From Nereocystis luetkeana (lineage: Eukaryota; Sar; Phaeophyceae; Laminariales; Laminariaceae): a stretch of DNA of 64,000 nucleotides. This document shows positions 31,791 through 44,044 of the stretch, one piece after another. The first letter of the stretch is position 1. Each line of letters starts with the position of its first letter. The DNA lies in contig JARUPZ010000037.1 of NCBI GenBank assembly GCA_031213475.1, positions 62,001 to 126,000 on the forward strand, read 5' to 3'. Position numbers and translations under genes: made by a program. A model generated the notes under the pieces. That model saw only the letters and a list, made by a program, of their open reading frames with translations, was not told the DNA's origin and did not search any database.

Positions 31791-33252
31791 GCCAAAGGCG
31801 TATTTCATCTTGACGCAAGAAGACTTGATTAGCACTGCGCATCACGTTTCGCCGGAAGTGAAAACTGTTTCGGAGCTGCAAAATCCTTGGGGGGATTTTC
31901 TTCGCCCCAGGCTCCAATTTTTGAAGGCTGTGTCGCCGCAATAGAGGGCAGTTTTACAACTACTTGAACGCAATGCTAGTGATTTTGGGGCCACCAACTC
32001 GGAAAATCTCGTAGTACGCAGCAGTACATATATACCCACACCGGTAGGGGGGTGGGGTGCACTCCATAAGAGGGATGCACTCAATCTCATGCATGGCCGG
32101 AGTCATAGATCCTCGCATCCCTACCGTGCCGGGACGGAGCATGTCGGGTTTTCACCGACCAGGCACCCATTGCTTGCACCAAGCGCGAAGCGCCGTGAGG
32201 TGTCCGGCGAGTCGCATTAAGGGTGAGCTGTATCCTACGAAGAACCGCTTGTGAGGCGGACTTGCATAAGGATGACGGCTTCAATGAGTTGATTTAATTT
32301 CCGGTGTAGGCATTTATTTCCAGAGGCAGCAATGGGAGAACTATGTGACTGCCTCTAGGGTGCCTTACCTTGAACTCTACGTGATACGATCAATTTTCTT
32401 GAGCGGGGTAAAGGCTCTTTACCTCGCACAAGAGGTCTAACTCGACAACCAGCTGGGTGCGACCGCATAAAAACAACAACAAAAAAAACGGTACCCTGAT
32501 TGTCTAGCTCACGTAGCGAGCGGTATGTTTTTTTCGGTGTCGTTGCCAACCGACGCCAACCCAACCTAAATAAACTAGGGGGAGAGGGGGTGGGTTTTAG
32601 CGCCCGTAAATGGGTATACCAATCCGACAAAATGCAAGCTTGACCCGTAATGCCCGGGGTTTGTTTTTAGAAAATAAAACGCGAATTGCGCCTGCTGCAG
32701 CCCTCCGGAGATGCGTCGGAGAGCCATGCAGGGTGTCGAACTCTTCTTAGGGGATACTGGTCTTATATAATGTGTTGTTTCGTACTGCTGCACTTCAAGC
32801 ACGTAAGATGTACTCTCTAATACATGTTCTCCTGGGGTTATCTGGTGTTGTTGTATCCTGTCACTCAACGTATATTTTCATGGTGATCTCGGACTACTGT
32901 TACAGTAGTAGTAGTAGTAGTAGTAGACGTTTGGCTCGAACAACGAAAACAACGAATGAATACGATACTATATTGTAATACAGCAGTAGTAGTAGTCGAA
33001 GATCGAACGGACAAAGCTAGGACGGGGACCTGAAAGTTTACTTGCAGGTTTGAGCTAAATCAATCAAATGAACGAGCACATAGTGCGAAGAGCAGAACGA
33101 GGCAAATGGTCTGGTAGACTTATCGAATGCAGGTGTAGCATCCGAATAGACGAGGGAATAATGTCGAGATCGGACGATCCGACTGAGGTGACACCGATTT
33201 TTCAAGGTCGTCGGAGTACCAGTACCAATGCGTATTCCAGTCAGTTCAGCTC
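31791..33252. other. unassigned sequence
   Basis: Includes a short TAG array near 32,905-32,925. No supported gene. Confidence 0.3.
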
Positions 33253-33525
33253 CGGTTACACTTGGAACTCGCGAGAACTCTGCCCGATCATATTCCCGTA
33301 CCCTGGAGACTCGCGGGGGCACAGCCCTCTAGGCTTTTCCTGGTACCCTGGGGACTCGCCAGGACCGATGCATATCAGAATATGGGTCATAGGGCCTCAC
33401 GAGGACTGAGTCGTTCAGTCTCTGGTACGCTTGGGACTTGCGAAGACTCAGTCATGTCGCCCATGTGCCCTGGGGATACTCGACGGCTCAGAAAAATTAT
33501 GGTACCCTGGGAGCTCATCGCTTCA
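33253..33525 (+). repeat. degenerate minisatellite, ~42-bp unit
   Basis: The motif TGGTACCCTGGGGACTCGC and variants recurs at about 33,256, 33,298, 33,342, 33,425, 33,467 and 33,502, giving spacings near 42 or 84 bp. Confidence 0.65.
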
Positions 33526-35486
33526 CATTGGCTTAGACTCGCGAGTCTACGACTAAGACCCAATGGCGGCACAGCAGTACTGTTATTCTGGCGTCCTTTC
33601 TGTGCGGTTTTATTCGGTGTGGGAGTAATGACCGAATCGATGATGAGCATATTATATATATTCTCATGATCCCTCACACCAACGTACAATATGCTCAATA
33701 TGTACAGTTGTTACCGTAGTAGCATACACATGATACCAGGTATTTGTTTAGTCCCAGGCGTACTAGGCAACCACAGGTCAAAGCAGTCACATGAGACCCA
33801 AAGAAACGTTCAAACTCGGAACAGATCGCGGCTCGTATTAGCGCAGAACGGAGCTTTGTGGAATGCGCGTGCATCGTTCGCACATTATAGACGATTATTT
33901 GCTGCTGTACGGTTCTTGAAACTACAGCAGAGCAGCAGCATTGTTTGGTTGTTTGGTTCTAGAGGACGGAGAAAACCAGGCCCGAGTAGACTCACCTGCT
34001 ATTCGGGAGACTGTGTGATCTGATATGAAGGGTTCGACTTCGAAACGGGCGATCGAACGTCTCTGACGCCTGATAAACGGGCAGGGACACCGAGTGTGGA
34101 ACCATAGATAGGTCGTGATCCGCTCAGACCATGACATTGTGGTGTAGTGCGTCGAGCCGGTAGTCAAAAAACAAACTATACGTACGGCTGTCTAGCAAGA
34201 TAGACATGCGAGCGAGCTCGAAAACAAATAGCTCTAGCCACTTTTCCAGCCAGTTTCAAGCATGGTGATGACTGACTCACGTGTGTCCGTGTCAGCCGCC
34301 GATTCCGCCCGAAGATGGATTACTCTTGAAAGCGCACTGCTGCGAAGGCGTCACTTCAGAGTATCAAACCCCCGCGGCACTTAACTAACCTGCACGTAAA
34401 AACCTGCGAGCGCTGACCTGGTCCGATTTCCTCGTGTGTGTTCTTCAGAGTAAACTCATATTTTTACCCGTCGACGTCCAGCACATCCAGCAGTGCTCGT
34501 GCCAATCCTCGACCTTCGAGGCATTCAAGCTCTGTAGCCACAACTAATGTATTTCAACCACTATTTCTTCGTACCCAACAACATATATATTAAGAGTTAC
34601 GTTACCGGTATCATTATTACTCGCATGTAGTTGAGATGACTGTAGTTTTTTCCCTGGAGTATTCTTTCGCTCTACTCTTGGATCCTCTCCCGTGACCACG
34701 AGCCCACGATTGATGGACACGAGTTGACGTGGGAACAACAGTAATATAACAACAGCGCCAGTTTAACACCTGGTACCAAGCGGGGCCGCTGTAGGACCAC
34801 TATGACCGGGGGTAACCACTGACGAAACGAGTTAATGAATCGACCAAAATTCCGCCATGAAAAATCCAGGTTCCTTAACTTCCTATAATTTGACGTTTTG
34901 TGATTTCATAATAATGTACTTATTGATAACCTGATTCACCCACCCCCATGAAAATAATATGATTGTACATATGATATTGGAGTTCTACGAAAAATGACAC
35001 TACAACAAAGCGCATCGAAAGTAACAGCTCAGTATATTAGGGTCAAATTGATTGGATGGACTGGATGGTCGGCTATAAGTACTAATCAATAATACAGGAA
35101 ACAGCAGTTTGTTTGGGTGGCCAAGCTATAAGAAACAAAACTGGATCTAGGGGAGCAAACTCGAGCACCCGAGGCGAACCAGAATAAAAAAATGCAAAAA
35201 TACTCCTCCGGTCGAGGGTGTCGAGGGTTGCCCGCAAGGGGCCTAGAAACATGTTAAAGCGCGGTCACAGGCCTCAAGGGTTAGGGTTAGCATCCTCAGG
35301 AAGGTGTCGTAAAGTCCGCGCGCGAAGGCGTTTCGGCGACATAAACATACGACTTGGAACTAGAGTCAGGGTTTCGAACCAAGCTCCGCATTTTGTGTTT
35401 GTAGGATAATAGCTGATGATGCAAATATACGAGAATCCTGGGTTTTTAGCCTTTTTCGGCCCCTTTTTTGTGGGCCCAATAACTTA
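33526..35486. other. unassigned sequence with a short telomere-type tract
   Basis: AGGGTTAGGGTTAG at 35,277-35,290. Otherwise nothing recognisable. Confidence 0.35.
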
Positions 35487-35736
35487 CTATCGTCCATCCA
35501 TCAAGGGAACGTAGTTGTTTCCCTCTTCTTGCGTCATCTTTGACGACGACTCCCTGAAAGGTATCTCATCCGCCTGTCTAACAACAATCTTCTCTACGAG
35601 TAGTGAAGGCCGGTTCATCCTCGGTGATGTAGCTCTTACTTGTGCTATGAAATGAGCCATCCCACGGTAGGGGTGCACCCACCAGACGTTCCTGAGCCCC
35701 TCACAATAGGAGCTCAATATCTCACCCGATAGAGTA
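35487..35736 (-). CDS. candidate terminal exon of an unknown protein
   Basis: On the minus strand a strong acceptor (TTTTTTTTCCAG, 35,737-35,748) precedes an open frame to a stop at 35,487. It is about 83 codons. The product begins TLSGEILSSYCEGLRNVWWV and ends NNYVPLMDGR, with mixed hydrophobic and charged residues typical of real protein. Possible upstream exons lie at about 35,800-35,910 (ARFGSKVSDRLRSQSEEPAV) and 35,950-36,060 (TQDVFSRIRKVASELHTKLA), but their borders are unclear. No family was recognised. Confidence 0.4.
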
Positions 35737-35779
35737 CTGGAAAAAAAATTGTTCTCGCCACCCGACCGGCACTTCTATG

Positions 35780-36117
35780 CGCTAGTCCTAAAACGAATAT
35801 ATATACGAGTAAAATTTTCATCCCAACTAACTGCTGGTTCCTCACTTTGGGAACGCAGTCGGTCAGAAACCTTTGACCCGAAACGTGCAACCCCTACCGT
35901 GGGGTGACTCCTATATATAATATATATTATGCTCTCTTCTTGCCTGAAAAAAGCATTTTGACATTTTTGCAAGCTTGGTGTGCAACTCGCTCGCAACTTT
36001 TCGAATACGCGAAAAAACATCTTGAGTCGTTTTTGGGTAGCTACGACTACTTCCTAGTGCACATGCCGCCCTCACACACGTAGAGGTGGGCAGCTTCAAA
36101 AAACAAAAACGGCTCAA
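35780..36117 (-). CDS. possible upstream exons of the 35.5-kb gene
   Basis: Two minus-strand stretches look coding: an amphipathic, Lys/Arg-rich helix-like piece (36,060 to about 35,950) and a Ser/Glu-rich piece (about 35,912-35,800) that follows a TATATAG acceptor-like site. A donor joining them was not identified with confidence. Confidence 0.25.
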
Positions 36118-37942
36118 GCCGGTATTTAGAAACCCAGCAGGCTTGTTCGAGTAGTCGGCTTTTGGAAAGCAAAACGCGGTATTCTTGCCGGTTTAAAACC
36201 GTCAATCGACGACCGGATAAAAACGGAATAAAACGGAAGACCGGTTTAACCCGGCAGAAACAAGTATATGTTTTCATTGAGTTTCTGATTTTCGACAGAA
36301 TAATAGCACCATTACCAGCCTATTTTAAATAGACTACCTGCGCAGCCGCAGGAATTGGAGGAATATTATTATTAGTAGAATATGTTATGCACCTGGTACC
36401 CCGGTAAGGGTTTACATTTTCCAATCTCGGAAGACAGCTATAATTGGTATATACATCCAGGTAGGTGCACTCGTACAGGAGTCCCAGCGACAGCTATTAT
36501 TAGTAAAATAATCAAATCATGACTATTTTATTCTGAACTTACTTCAGAAAATAATTAGATGTGTCCGGAACTGTATTTTACGTTTTATAGTATTGAATAT
36601 CTAAAGTTCATGTTATATTCCCCGACAGAGTGGCATATCCCAGAGGATACATTGCATCCCCATATTCCGCACTATATCCTAGATAACAAGTTTGTGACGT
36701 AAGAAGGACGTTGCATTTTATGGGGCGATGATTTCGACAAAAAAAACTGGTTGTCAGCTTGTTTTCGGATGAAATTGTGAATTTGTGACACTGCCATTCT
36801 GTACTTTTTCAATGCGTATTTAATTTGCACGCTGACCATAAACCAATGCTGATTTATCTGGGTGTCAGCATAGTTCATGTGCGCGGGTGGTGCTGGTTCA
36901 GGTGGCGTAGCTTCATGTATGTATGTATGTGGTGTTGGGTGTGGGCCCTGCCCGTTAGGGGGCTGCCGACAGTTAACCCCCCCCCCCCCATTTGTTCCGG
37001 TGGAGTGTAGGTAATGTTTTGTCCAGGTCGGTGCCCTGTAGTAACTACTACTGCAGAGGTGGGTGTTTCACCTTGTTGCTACACGTGAACAGCTGGCTGC
37101 GGTCCGGTATTCGATAGTCTTCAGGGGGGGGGCACCGATGTAAAGCCAAGTAAGTGAAAAAAACGATAAGTTACTCACCAACCAGCGGTTGTTTCCTTAG
37201 GTCCCATGCAGTGCATCGTCGCGAGACCCGCACAATTTCCTGATATCTTTTGTGTCTCCTGTGACACATGACCACGACGGTCCATGCCAACTTGTTGGGT
37301 AAAACCCTGCCAATAGAGGTATCGTTACTAAAATATACCAGGGACACCTTATATATATATATATGTGTCAGGTACACAATTGGGATCGTCGAGCCTGCTG
37401 CACGTACGTACGCCCACCATAGCTCAGTTCGTTTTAGAGATATAGCTACATTATTACCAAAGCATTTGAGCAATATAACAGCCTCGTAGGGCTGCAGTAA
37501 GTAGTTGAGGTTCTTCACAATTTTATGATAAACTATTTGGCGGCAGCTGTACGGTACTGTGGTACTCTGTATACTTCAGTACACATATCTGTACGCAAGT
37601 TTTTGCTTTATTCTGTGAGATCACGCCACCCCGTACCATTGCGTCCTGTTGTTATATACCAGGTATATATATCAGTGAGTGCCACACCACCTCATTATAT
37701 ATATGGCCGAACGCCACCACCAATATAGCTCGGAATCCACATACATACACAGCACGCATTGGACGCACAATTACCTTTTGGGTGAAATACATGGAGGCGC
37801 GTTTCACTTTAACATCCGGTTTAAACCGTTTTCGGAGAACGCGTTGAAACCTGGTACCCCCCCCCCCCCCCGCTTTTATTCGGTTTTCGTTTTCAGGATA
37901 ATGCCTCATTATCAAGTTTTCGTTTTTTATTTTCTCCTAATC
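36118..37942. other. unassigned sequence
   Basis: CCGGTTTAAA-type words cluster at 36,110-36,255. C runs lie at about 36,977 and 37,857. No gene is supported. Confidence 0.3.
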
Positions 37943-38776
37943 GCCCATCTTAACGGGGAACGCTATTTGGAAAAATAATATTAATTTCAATGAATTTTAA
38001 ATTGATTTCGACAAAAAAACGTGTTTGCGTCCAATCGGGGAACAGTGCACTAGTTAGTTTTCAACCGAAACATAATTCGGAAAAAACGCACCGCGTCACA
38101 CAACGCCCAGCCGACAAACAACGACGCGCGTAGACGAGTGCGAAGGTTTGCGCTGCCGCGTGCGCACCGCCGCCAGCCTCTTTTTCGTTTCGGTCGCACA
38201 GGATAGGGAGCTATCACTCTCAGGGTGTCTTGGGGGGGCGGAGGAAGCCCTCAAGGGCCACGTGCGGAACAGCAGCGGTGATGCAGCTATCGAGGTCTCG
38301 AGCGTATCCTTTTTTTTTTCGCTCGTTTGCTCGGGTTTCGAGATTGTTGGCCGATCGAGCAGGCCGAAAAATTGGGATTGCGGCCGTCATGATTAGTTTT
38401 GAGGCGCCAACGCCGGGGTGTGATGTCATATGGTCTGGGGGCGCGGGCGCGGCTATTGCTCCTGTCACTTCTCGTTGAGATTCTCGTTTTATCGCCTCGA
38501 TCGTGGTCACCGAAACGGCCAAGGATCGCCCCAGCCTCCACCGAGGGGGTTGAACCACTATGAACATGCTACATCAAAACCGGGGGACTCCCAAATTCCA
38601 AATTCAAATTCTGTAAATTACACGAAAAAAGTCCTAACAGATTTTTCACTCATATTCAAAGTTTCTAATGTATTCGCCTGCTTGGTCGTCCGCTCTTCGG
38701 CCAATCAGATGCAAACTAAATCAGAAAAAATAAATTAAAAATTAAAAAATGTTGAAGTCCCCGTTAAGATGGGCCC
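37943..38776. mobile_element. TIR element (GCCCATCTTAACGGGGA family), copy 1
   Basis: The left end GCCCATCTTAACGGGGA is perfectly inverted at the right (TCCCCGTTAAGATGGGC, 38,758-38,774). The right subterminal region contains, reversed, ATCTGATTGGCCGAA, shared with the left end of copy 2. No transposase was seen. Confidence 0.6.
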
Positions 38777-39896
38777 TGAGGTGCCCACCTCTATACACAC
38801 CACATCAGAAGCATCTCTCAATTAATTTCGCGAGCTGTAGGTTTCCTGTGAGGAGATTTCGCTGTTGTTCACAAGTGAGTGAGTGAAGTACAAACGTTTA
38901 GTTGGGGTTTGTTTTTTGTCGTTTTTCGTGCATCGCAAATTTCGACCACTTTCAACCACCACTGGAGGGTACCTTTAAGTCGAGGTGTAGGCTCCTTCCT
39001 GTTGAGAACGGACGGGATTTGTTTTCGAGAGAAACATAAGTTTCTGTGATGAAACTCTCAAAAAGTCACCGCCGCTGTCCGGTAAGGGCCGATTTTAATG
39101 ACCGAATTATATAGCACAAAACTTGCTTTTTTGGCAAGACAAACGTTCCATAAAGTTGTTGCCAAAACCTTCTATCGTGAACCCCTTCATGTTTGACAAT
39201 ATTTCGCAAATAAATGTTCTCAACATAACGCCCTCAGATTTTATTTAACTCCTCACAGCAGCTGCAGGTAACCGACGGAACGCTGACGCTCTCTATGGAG
39301 TAAACGCTGCCGCAGAAGTTACTCCAAGCTCAGCCCACGGAACTCAGAGGTCGGCGGTCCTCCTAGCCCGGCATAAATCCCCTGGGAAAAACTGGGACGG
39401 CTGCTCTGTGTGATTCTGTTTTATAGCGCCCGCATAATAAAACGACACACACGTCGCCTCCACACGGGGCTCATCTCCTGCGTCGCTAGCCCTAACATCG
39501 GTATGATCGATGCCTTCGGGTATCCTTCGTATCTCCCTCTACTACACAAGTTAGGGCGAGTCTAGCGTAGGGCGTCGTGGGGTGGCCTGGTTTGTACAAC
39601 CTCGGGTTGCATTATTGGACTAAAATAGCGAACTAATAGAATTTTTCTAGGGCTCTGAGTTGGCCGGGGTTCCCACCTGAAGTAGTTATTAGTTGGCTGG
39701 CGAAGCCAGCTAAAAAAAACAAAACAGTCGCTGAGGCCCCGCTGGAGGCGCCCCCCGTTGAAGGCGCCGCCGGAGGATAAAAATACGCTATTTGGCTTAA
39801 TTTTACACTAAAAAGTATGAATAATCGGCCAGGTTTACCTATGGTTTGAAACGCGAAACGTGTAACTTTTCAAGTTCGTCTTAGTTTTTTCAGACT
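38777..39896. other. unassigned spacer between two TIR elements
   Basis: No coding signal was recognised. Because both borders carry the same terminal word, this 1.1-kb stretch could itself be mistaken for an element. Confidence 0.3.
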
Positions 39897-39899
39897 TTA

Positions 39900-40672
39900 G
39901 GGCCCATCTTAACGATATGCTTTCAATGATATTCCAGCAATCGTTTTTTCGTTTTACTCGATTGTATCTGATTGGTCGAACAGTGAATCACCAACCAGGC
40001 ATCTCGACATTTGATTCGAATGAAACAGAAAAAAACGAATTCGACAAGGAGTCTTTTGGGACATATTTTGTCCTTCGTGCTATTCGATTTAGGGAGTTTT
40101 TCGACTTGACGTGGCATGTATGTTCTTGAACCCGAAGCAGTCCACGCGAACTTGAGCCGTGTTGTTGACTGCTCCACAGGTGAGATTCACCATTCCCGAG
40201 AGACAGGGCCACCGGAGTATAGCCGCAGCGTGTAGTCCGACGGCTCCTAGCACAGAGTAAACCATCCGTGTTGCCTCAGAAATATACAAGGCCGTCGCAA
40301 ACCCTGTTTTGCATCCCTTTCTTCTTCGCAAACCACACAAGCACCGACCACGTCACAACTTCGCTCAGAAGTTCAATCGCTGTATCCACCAGCCCCCCAA
40401 TTTTTCCCAAGAGCGATAGCCCCTTCGCCGGTACCGGCAGGAACAGTCGGCCGCTGACCGCGGCACCCCGGGGAGGACAGGGGGCGTCGGTCGCCTCTTT
40501 GGTTGGTCTCTGGTGTTTATTGGCCCTAGTGCGCGCTATCCGTGTTTTTTCAATACGCTATTCCTCGATAGAACCCAAAGGCATATTTGTTACGATATAA
40601 AATTCAAACCAAATCAAATTCATTTTTTCCTATGCGATTCTCATGAAAAATGTTTCTCGTGAAGACGGGCCC
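39900..40672. mobile_element. TIR element (GGGCCCATCTTAACG family), copy 2
   Basis: Left end GGGCCCATCTTAACG, right end CGTGAAGACGGGCCC (two mismatches when inverted), flanked by TTA on both sides (39,897-39,899 and 40,673-40,675). The interior on the minus strand (about 40,500-40,140) has two overlapping coding-like readings, which might be captured gene sequence. Confidence 0.6.
40260..40500 (-). pseudogene. possible captured coding fragment inside the TIR element
   Basis: One minus frame reads VPAKGLSLLGKIGGLVDTAI then SEVVTWSVLVWFAKKKGM and stops at about 40,290. A second frame continues as MVYSVLGAVGLHAAAIL and GMVNLTCGAVNNTAQVRVDC to about 40,140. A frameshift or splice could join them. 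Hydrophobic helices suggest a membrane protein. No family was recognised. Confidence 0.25.
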
Positions 40673-40936
40673 TTATAGAGATGCACCAGAAGCATGGGCA
40701 TGCCCTTCCCGTTTAGAAGTTTCTGACAGACAGGTGTTACAATTTGTCGTTACAGCGAATACGTGATTGCTCGTGCGGCTACTTCGTGCGGCACGCAGTA
40801 GCACACCACCAGTAAAAAACACCAACAAGTAACAATAGAAACCATATTGGGCCCTCTTCTTTGACAGGAGAATATGCAATAGATTTTCCACCGCCAGTGC
40901 TTCAGCGATTCAAGAGCGGTTCATAGTTGAGCTATT
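40673..40936. other. unassigned sequence
   Basis: Short stretch between the TIR element and M1 copy 4. Nothing recognisable. Confidence 0.3.
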
Positions 40937-41045
40937 TATTACGGGGGACCATAGTTAATAGGACCAAATATTGTTAGTGAAAATGGTTAAATATATAGGT
41001 TTTTATGTATACCACAGGTCCTATTAACTATGGCCCCCCGTAATA
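40937..41045. mobile_element. MITE M1, copy 4
   Basis: TATTACGGGGGACCATAGTT ... CTATGGCCCCCCGTAATA. The asymmetric interior is inverted relative to copy 1 (AGGTTTTTATGT instead of ACATAAAAACCT). Confidence 0.85.
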
Positions 41046-42556
41046 GCAAGTAAGTATGTCATAGCCTCAGTGGCATTGATTGGATGAGCTACTAACTATT
41101 ATTCACAAAACACAATACGATTCTCTGCTCTACGAGGTTTTAGATCTGAGCGTTAAGGTATTAGCTGAATAGATACATAGCTCAGGGCGAGCATCGCTCA
41201 AACCCAAGCCAGAGATGCTCATCACCCACTGGACACTGAACATGCTAACGAGAGAGACGTAATGCCTTGGCCTGTGTTGACAAGCCAGGCTCAGTGCTGC
41301 CGGCCCCCTCAGCCCTGCAACCATTGGCACCGGCACAGTCGATGGCGATGGGTTTATGGGCCATGAGTTGCAGAAGATAAGACCTCTCTGTGTCTCGCAG
41401 TGTGGCAGTACTTCTTGGAGTGGCCGGGAAATACGTACCCCGCACCAAGCAAGCCTTCCTAGAAGCAAGGAAGCCCAGATGTGAAAATAGCTGGGTAGTT
41501 GGCACCGTCGCAACTCACTATAATACCTAACCAACCTATCACTAGCTGGCAACTACTAGTCAGCCGACTCACAGCCCTGCAAAATTATGTTTCACGAACT
41601 TTGCCAACGAACAGGGAGTGTAAGCTCCAAAGAAAGGCGTCGCAAGGTTTTTGCAATTTTGGCAAGTTGACATTAAATTTCTAGAAAGTTAGCCAGCTCT
41701 TTGTTATGTATATATGCGTCGTTACAAACGGTCCTACGCACGAACCAGCCGAATTTCTATAAACGCAAGGTGTTAAGGTGGTGGCGATTATTCCCTGTTC
41801 CGATGAAACATATGGAGATTAGAGTAACCGGAAATAAATCCGGGGCCCGGGGGACGCTCGGGTGCCAGCTTGGTTTTACTTCTCCGCTCCTACTTTGTAT
41901 ACTAGGTATACCGTACAGCAGCAGCAGTAGTAGCTGGTGCGTTTATTCCATCTTGAGTACTATGATTGATAGTGGTTTATTTCACAGTTAGTTGAAAGGT
42001 GTATGAAAATTTCAATCGACAGTCATCCGATGGTTGATGAAATAAATGTCTACTTCGAAGTATTGCTGTGGCTGCTGCATGGCAAAGATCCCGCATAATA
42101 ATACTGACTGTGGTTATATAAGCGCAACAACTATATTTACGGCTCAACGACCACAAACAGGACGCCGTTAGCGACGGGACAAAAGGGGAAGGTCGAGTCT
42201 GCTGCTGTGCCAACGCGTTGATAAAGAAATACGACACGAGAAACTCGGTATTTTTTTCTTGACTTTTTTGGTCTGAGAAAAATAATATTTATTTGTGGAG
42301 ATTCTAGAAGGTAAAAAAGGTTAAAAAGGGTTAAACGCGTGTGATATTGGCGACGGTGTTCGGGTTCGTTCGCATCTATCTGATCTTGGTGCCAAGTGAG
42401 GGCTTGGGGGCAGAAACTCTCTCGTGCATCAATAGAGCGAAACCGTGTAGTTTGAAGACGTGCCGTCAAAGCTGTCAGGCGTTGTAGTATGGTCAAATCT
42501 CAGTTTAAGTGGTGACTCGGAGCCAATAACCTCGATTACGAATCTATAATACCTGT
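41046..42556. other. unassigned sequence
   Basis: Several 80-140 codon frames occur, none with a domain or splice context I can support. Confidence 0.3.
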
Positions 42557-42839
42557 ACAAGGTTCCCCTTCGGGATGTAGGTAACGTGAAATCCCGGGGG
42601 CGTCGAAAGGCGAAAAGAGAGTCACAGGTAACACACGTATAGCTGTTCTTGGCGGAAACGTAAAGCATGGGCTAATGTATATTGCTCGAAAGAAAGAGTA
42701 TTAAAAGTCAGCATACTGAGTACTGCTCTTTCTGTGGTGAAAATCATACACCACTACATGTAAGCGGTACCATGTGGGTTGGCTTCTATGTTGTGTTCCT
42801 ATACGTCACTATCAATACTACCTGGTACACTACGACTAC
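42557..42839 (+). repeat. dispersed repeat R2, copy 2 (head only)
   Basis: Matches 681-790 and 1,055-1,190 of copy 1 in order (GGGGGCGTCG, GGAAACGT, ATTGCTC, ACTGCTCTTTCTGTGGTGAA, GCGGTACCATG). It has no M2, and the repeat is cut off by M1 at 42,840. Confidence 0.7.
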
Positions 42840-42905
42840 TATTATGGGGGACCACAGTAAATACGACTTACGGTACACAGAAAACCTACTGTATAAATTT
42901 CCCTG
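42840..42905. mobile_element. MITE M1, partial copy 5
   Basis: TATTATGGGGGACCACAGTA, then GGTACACAGAAAACCTA, matching the left half of M1. The right terminus is missing. Confidence 0.6.
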
Positions 42906-43144
42906 TTTTTATGCGTACTATGGTTTCACTTTTTCAGCACCTTAGACACACGGCATTATTTCGTCTGCACCACCCCGCGTCGATGTGCTCTTAGGTTTGG
43001 TACGGCAAAAAAAATTCGTGCCGAGTAGGCGGTTCCGCGAGGACGGGGTCTAGAAACTACAAAGCTGGGGGTGCAGCGTAAATACTCTTGACGCTCCCGA
43101 CGTGGCGAAACAAACGAAGCCAATTAATAGCGCAACTACTACTA
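42906..43144. other. unassigned sequence
   Basis: Nothing recognisable. Confidence 0.3.
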
Positions 43145-43480
43145 CGCTCGTGCAGGACGAGTGTCCTTCGACGAGCGCAGCCATAAACTTGTCACCCTCG
43201 CGGTGGAAAGCTTTGGACGCCTCGGGAAGGAAGGTAGCGATTTCATCGACCAGCCGGCGGCGAGCATCGTTGGAGGCGCGGACGGGGGATCTTTAGCAAG
43301 AAAAGGGGTTTGTAAGGAGCACCTTTTCCAGGTCATATCGGTGACTACCTAGGTCGCGATCTCGCGCAGAGTGCACCGATATAAGGTCGCCCTGCGAGAC
43401 CGCCAGGCCGCCAGGGGAAGAAGGGAGGAGGAGAGAGGACTACTTCCCATGGCGTGGGGGTGGAATGTAGATGCGGAGTA
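43145..43480 (+). pseudogene. LINE-like polyprotein C-terminal fragment
   Basis: One frame reads RVSFDERSHKLVTLAVESFG, RLGKEGSDFID, LARKGVCKEHL, then ISVTT-stop-VAISRRVHRYKVAL and ends in a MAWGWN-containing tail. A TAG at about 43,350 interrupts it. The pattern of a [F/Y]GRLG segment followed by an RKG..KE.L helix resembles the region after the RT in non-LTR retrotransposons of brown algae, from general familiarity rather than a search. No RT motifs precede it, so it is a 5'-truncated remnant, as is common for LINEs. Confidence 0.45.
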
Positions 43481-44044
43481 GGAAGCATGGCGTATAGATA
43501 CATAGTAGTAGGTAAAATATCTCGGTAAATGGTGGGGGTGCATATTCAAGTGAGTATACGCAGGGAAGGAGAATTGGTTAGATGAAGTTAGTGGTATTCG
43601 ACGAACTATGTCAGCTTTTTCATTTTGAATGAATAACGCCCTGCACATTGTCAGAAGGCAAACAAATAATGGAACAAAATAGTGACTCTCTGCAGGTCAA
43701 TCAGGAGCCCGCGGTACCTAAACCCTAAAAAAACACAGCAATTATTCAGATCTTGGAGGCCACGTGGCACGCTTATTGCTTTAGGCGCATCCCTGTTTTA
43801 CAGGATTTTCATGGACAACGCCGCCCCTGGCGCGCGGTTTCACTTGGTTTTAGGATGTACTTGATCTTGGCTCAAACGGATCAGGTATACCTGATTTTGG
43901 CATTTTCCCTTAAAAAAATATTGAATTTTCAAGGCAGAGTAAGTTCAGCAGAGAATATTGTTCGTTCTTGAACGCAAGTGCACACAGCTTGACATAATAT
44001 CATAAACGTCTTGATATCTCAATCGTACGAACAGGATACCAGCC
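43481..44044. other. unassigned sequence
   Basis: Nothing recognisable. Confidence 0.3.

Noticed and set aside
38764-39914. Single 1.15-kb TIR element bounded by CGTTAAGATGGGCCCT and its inverse
   Set aside because: These ends belong better to the two neighbouring elements: subterminal similarity and a TTA duplication support 37,943-38,776 and 39,900-40,672.
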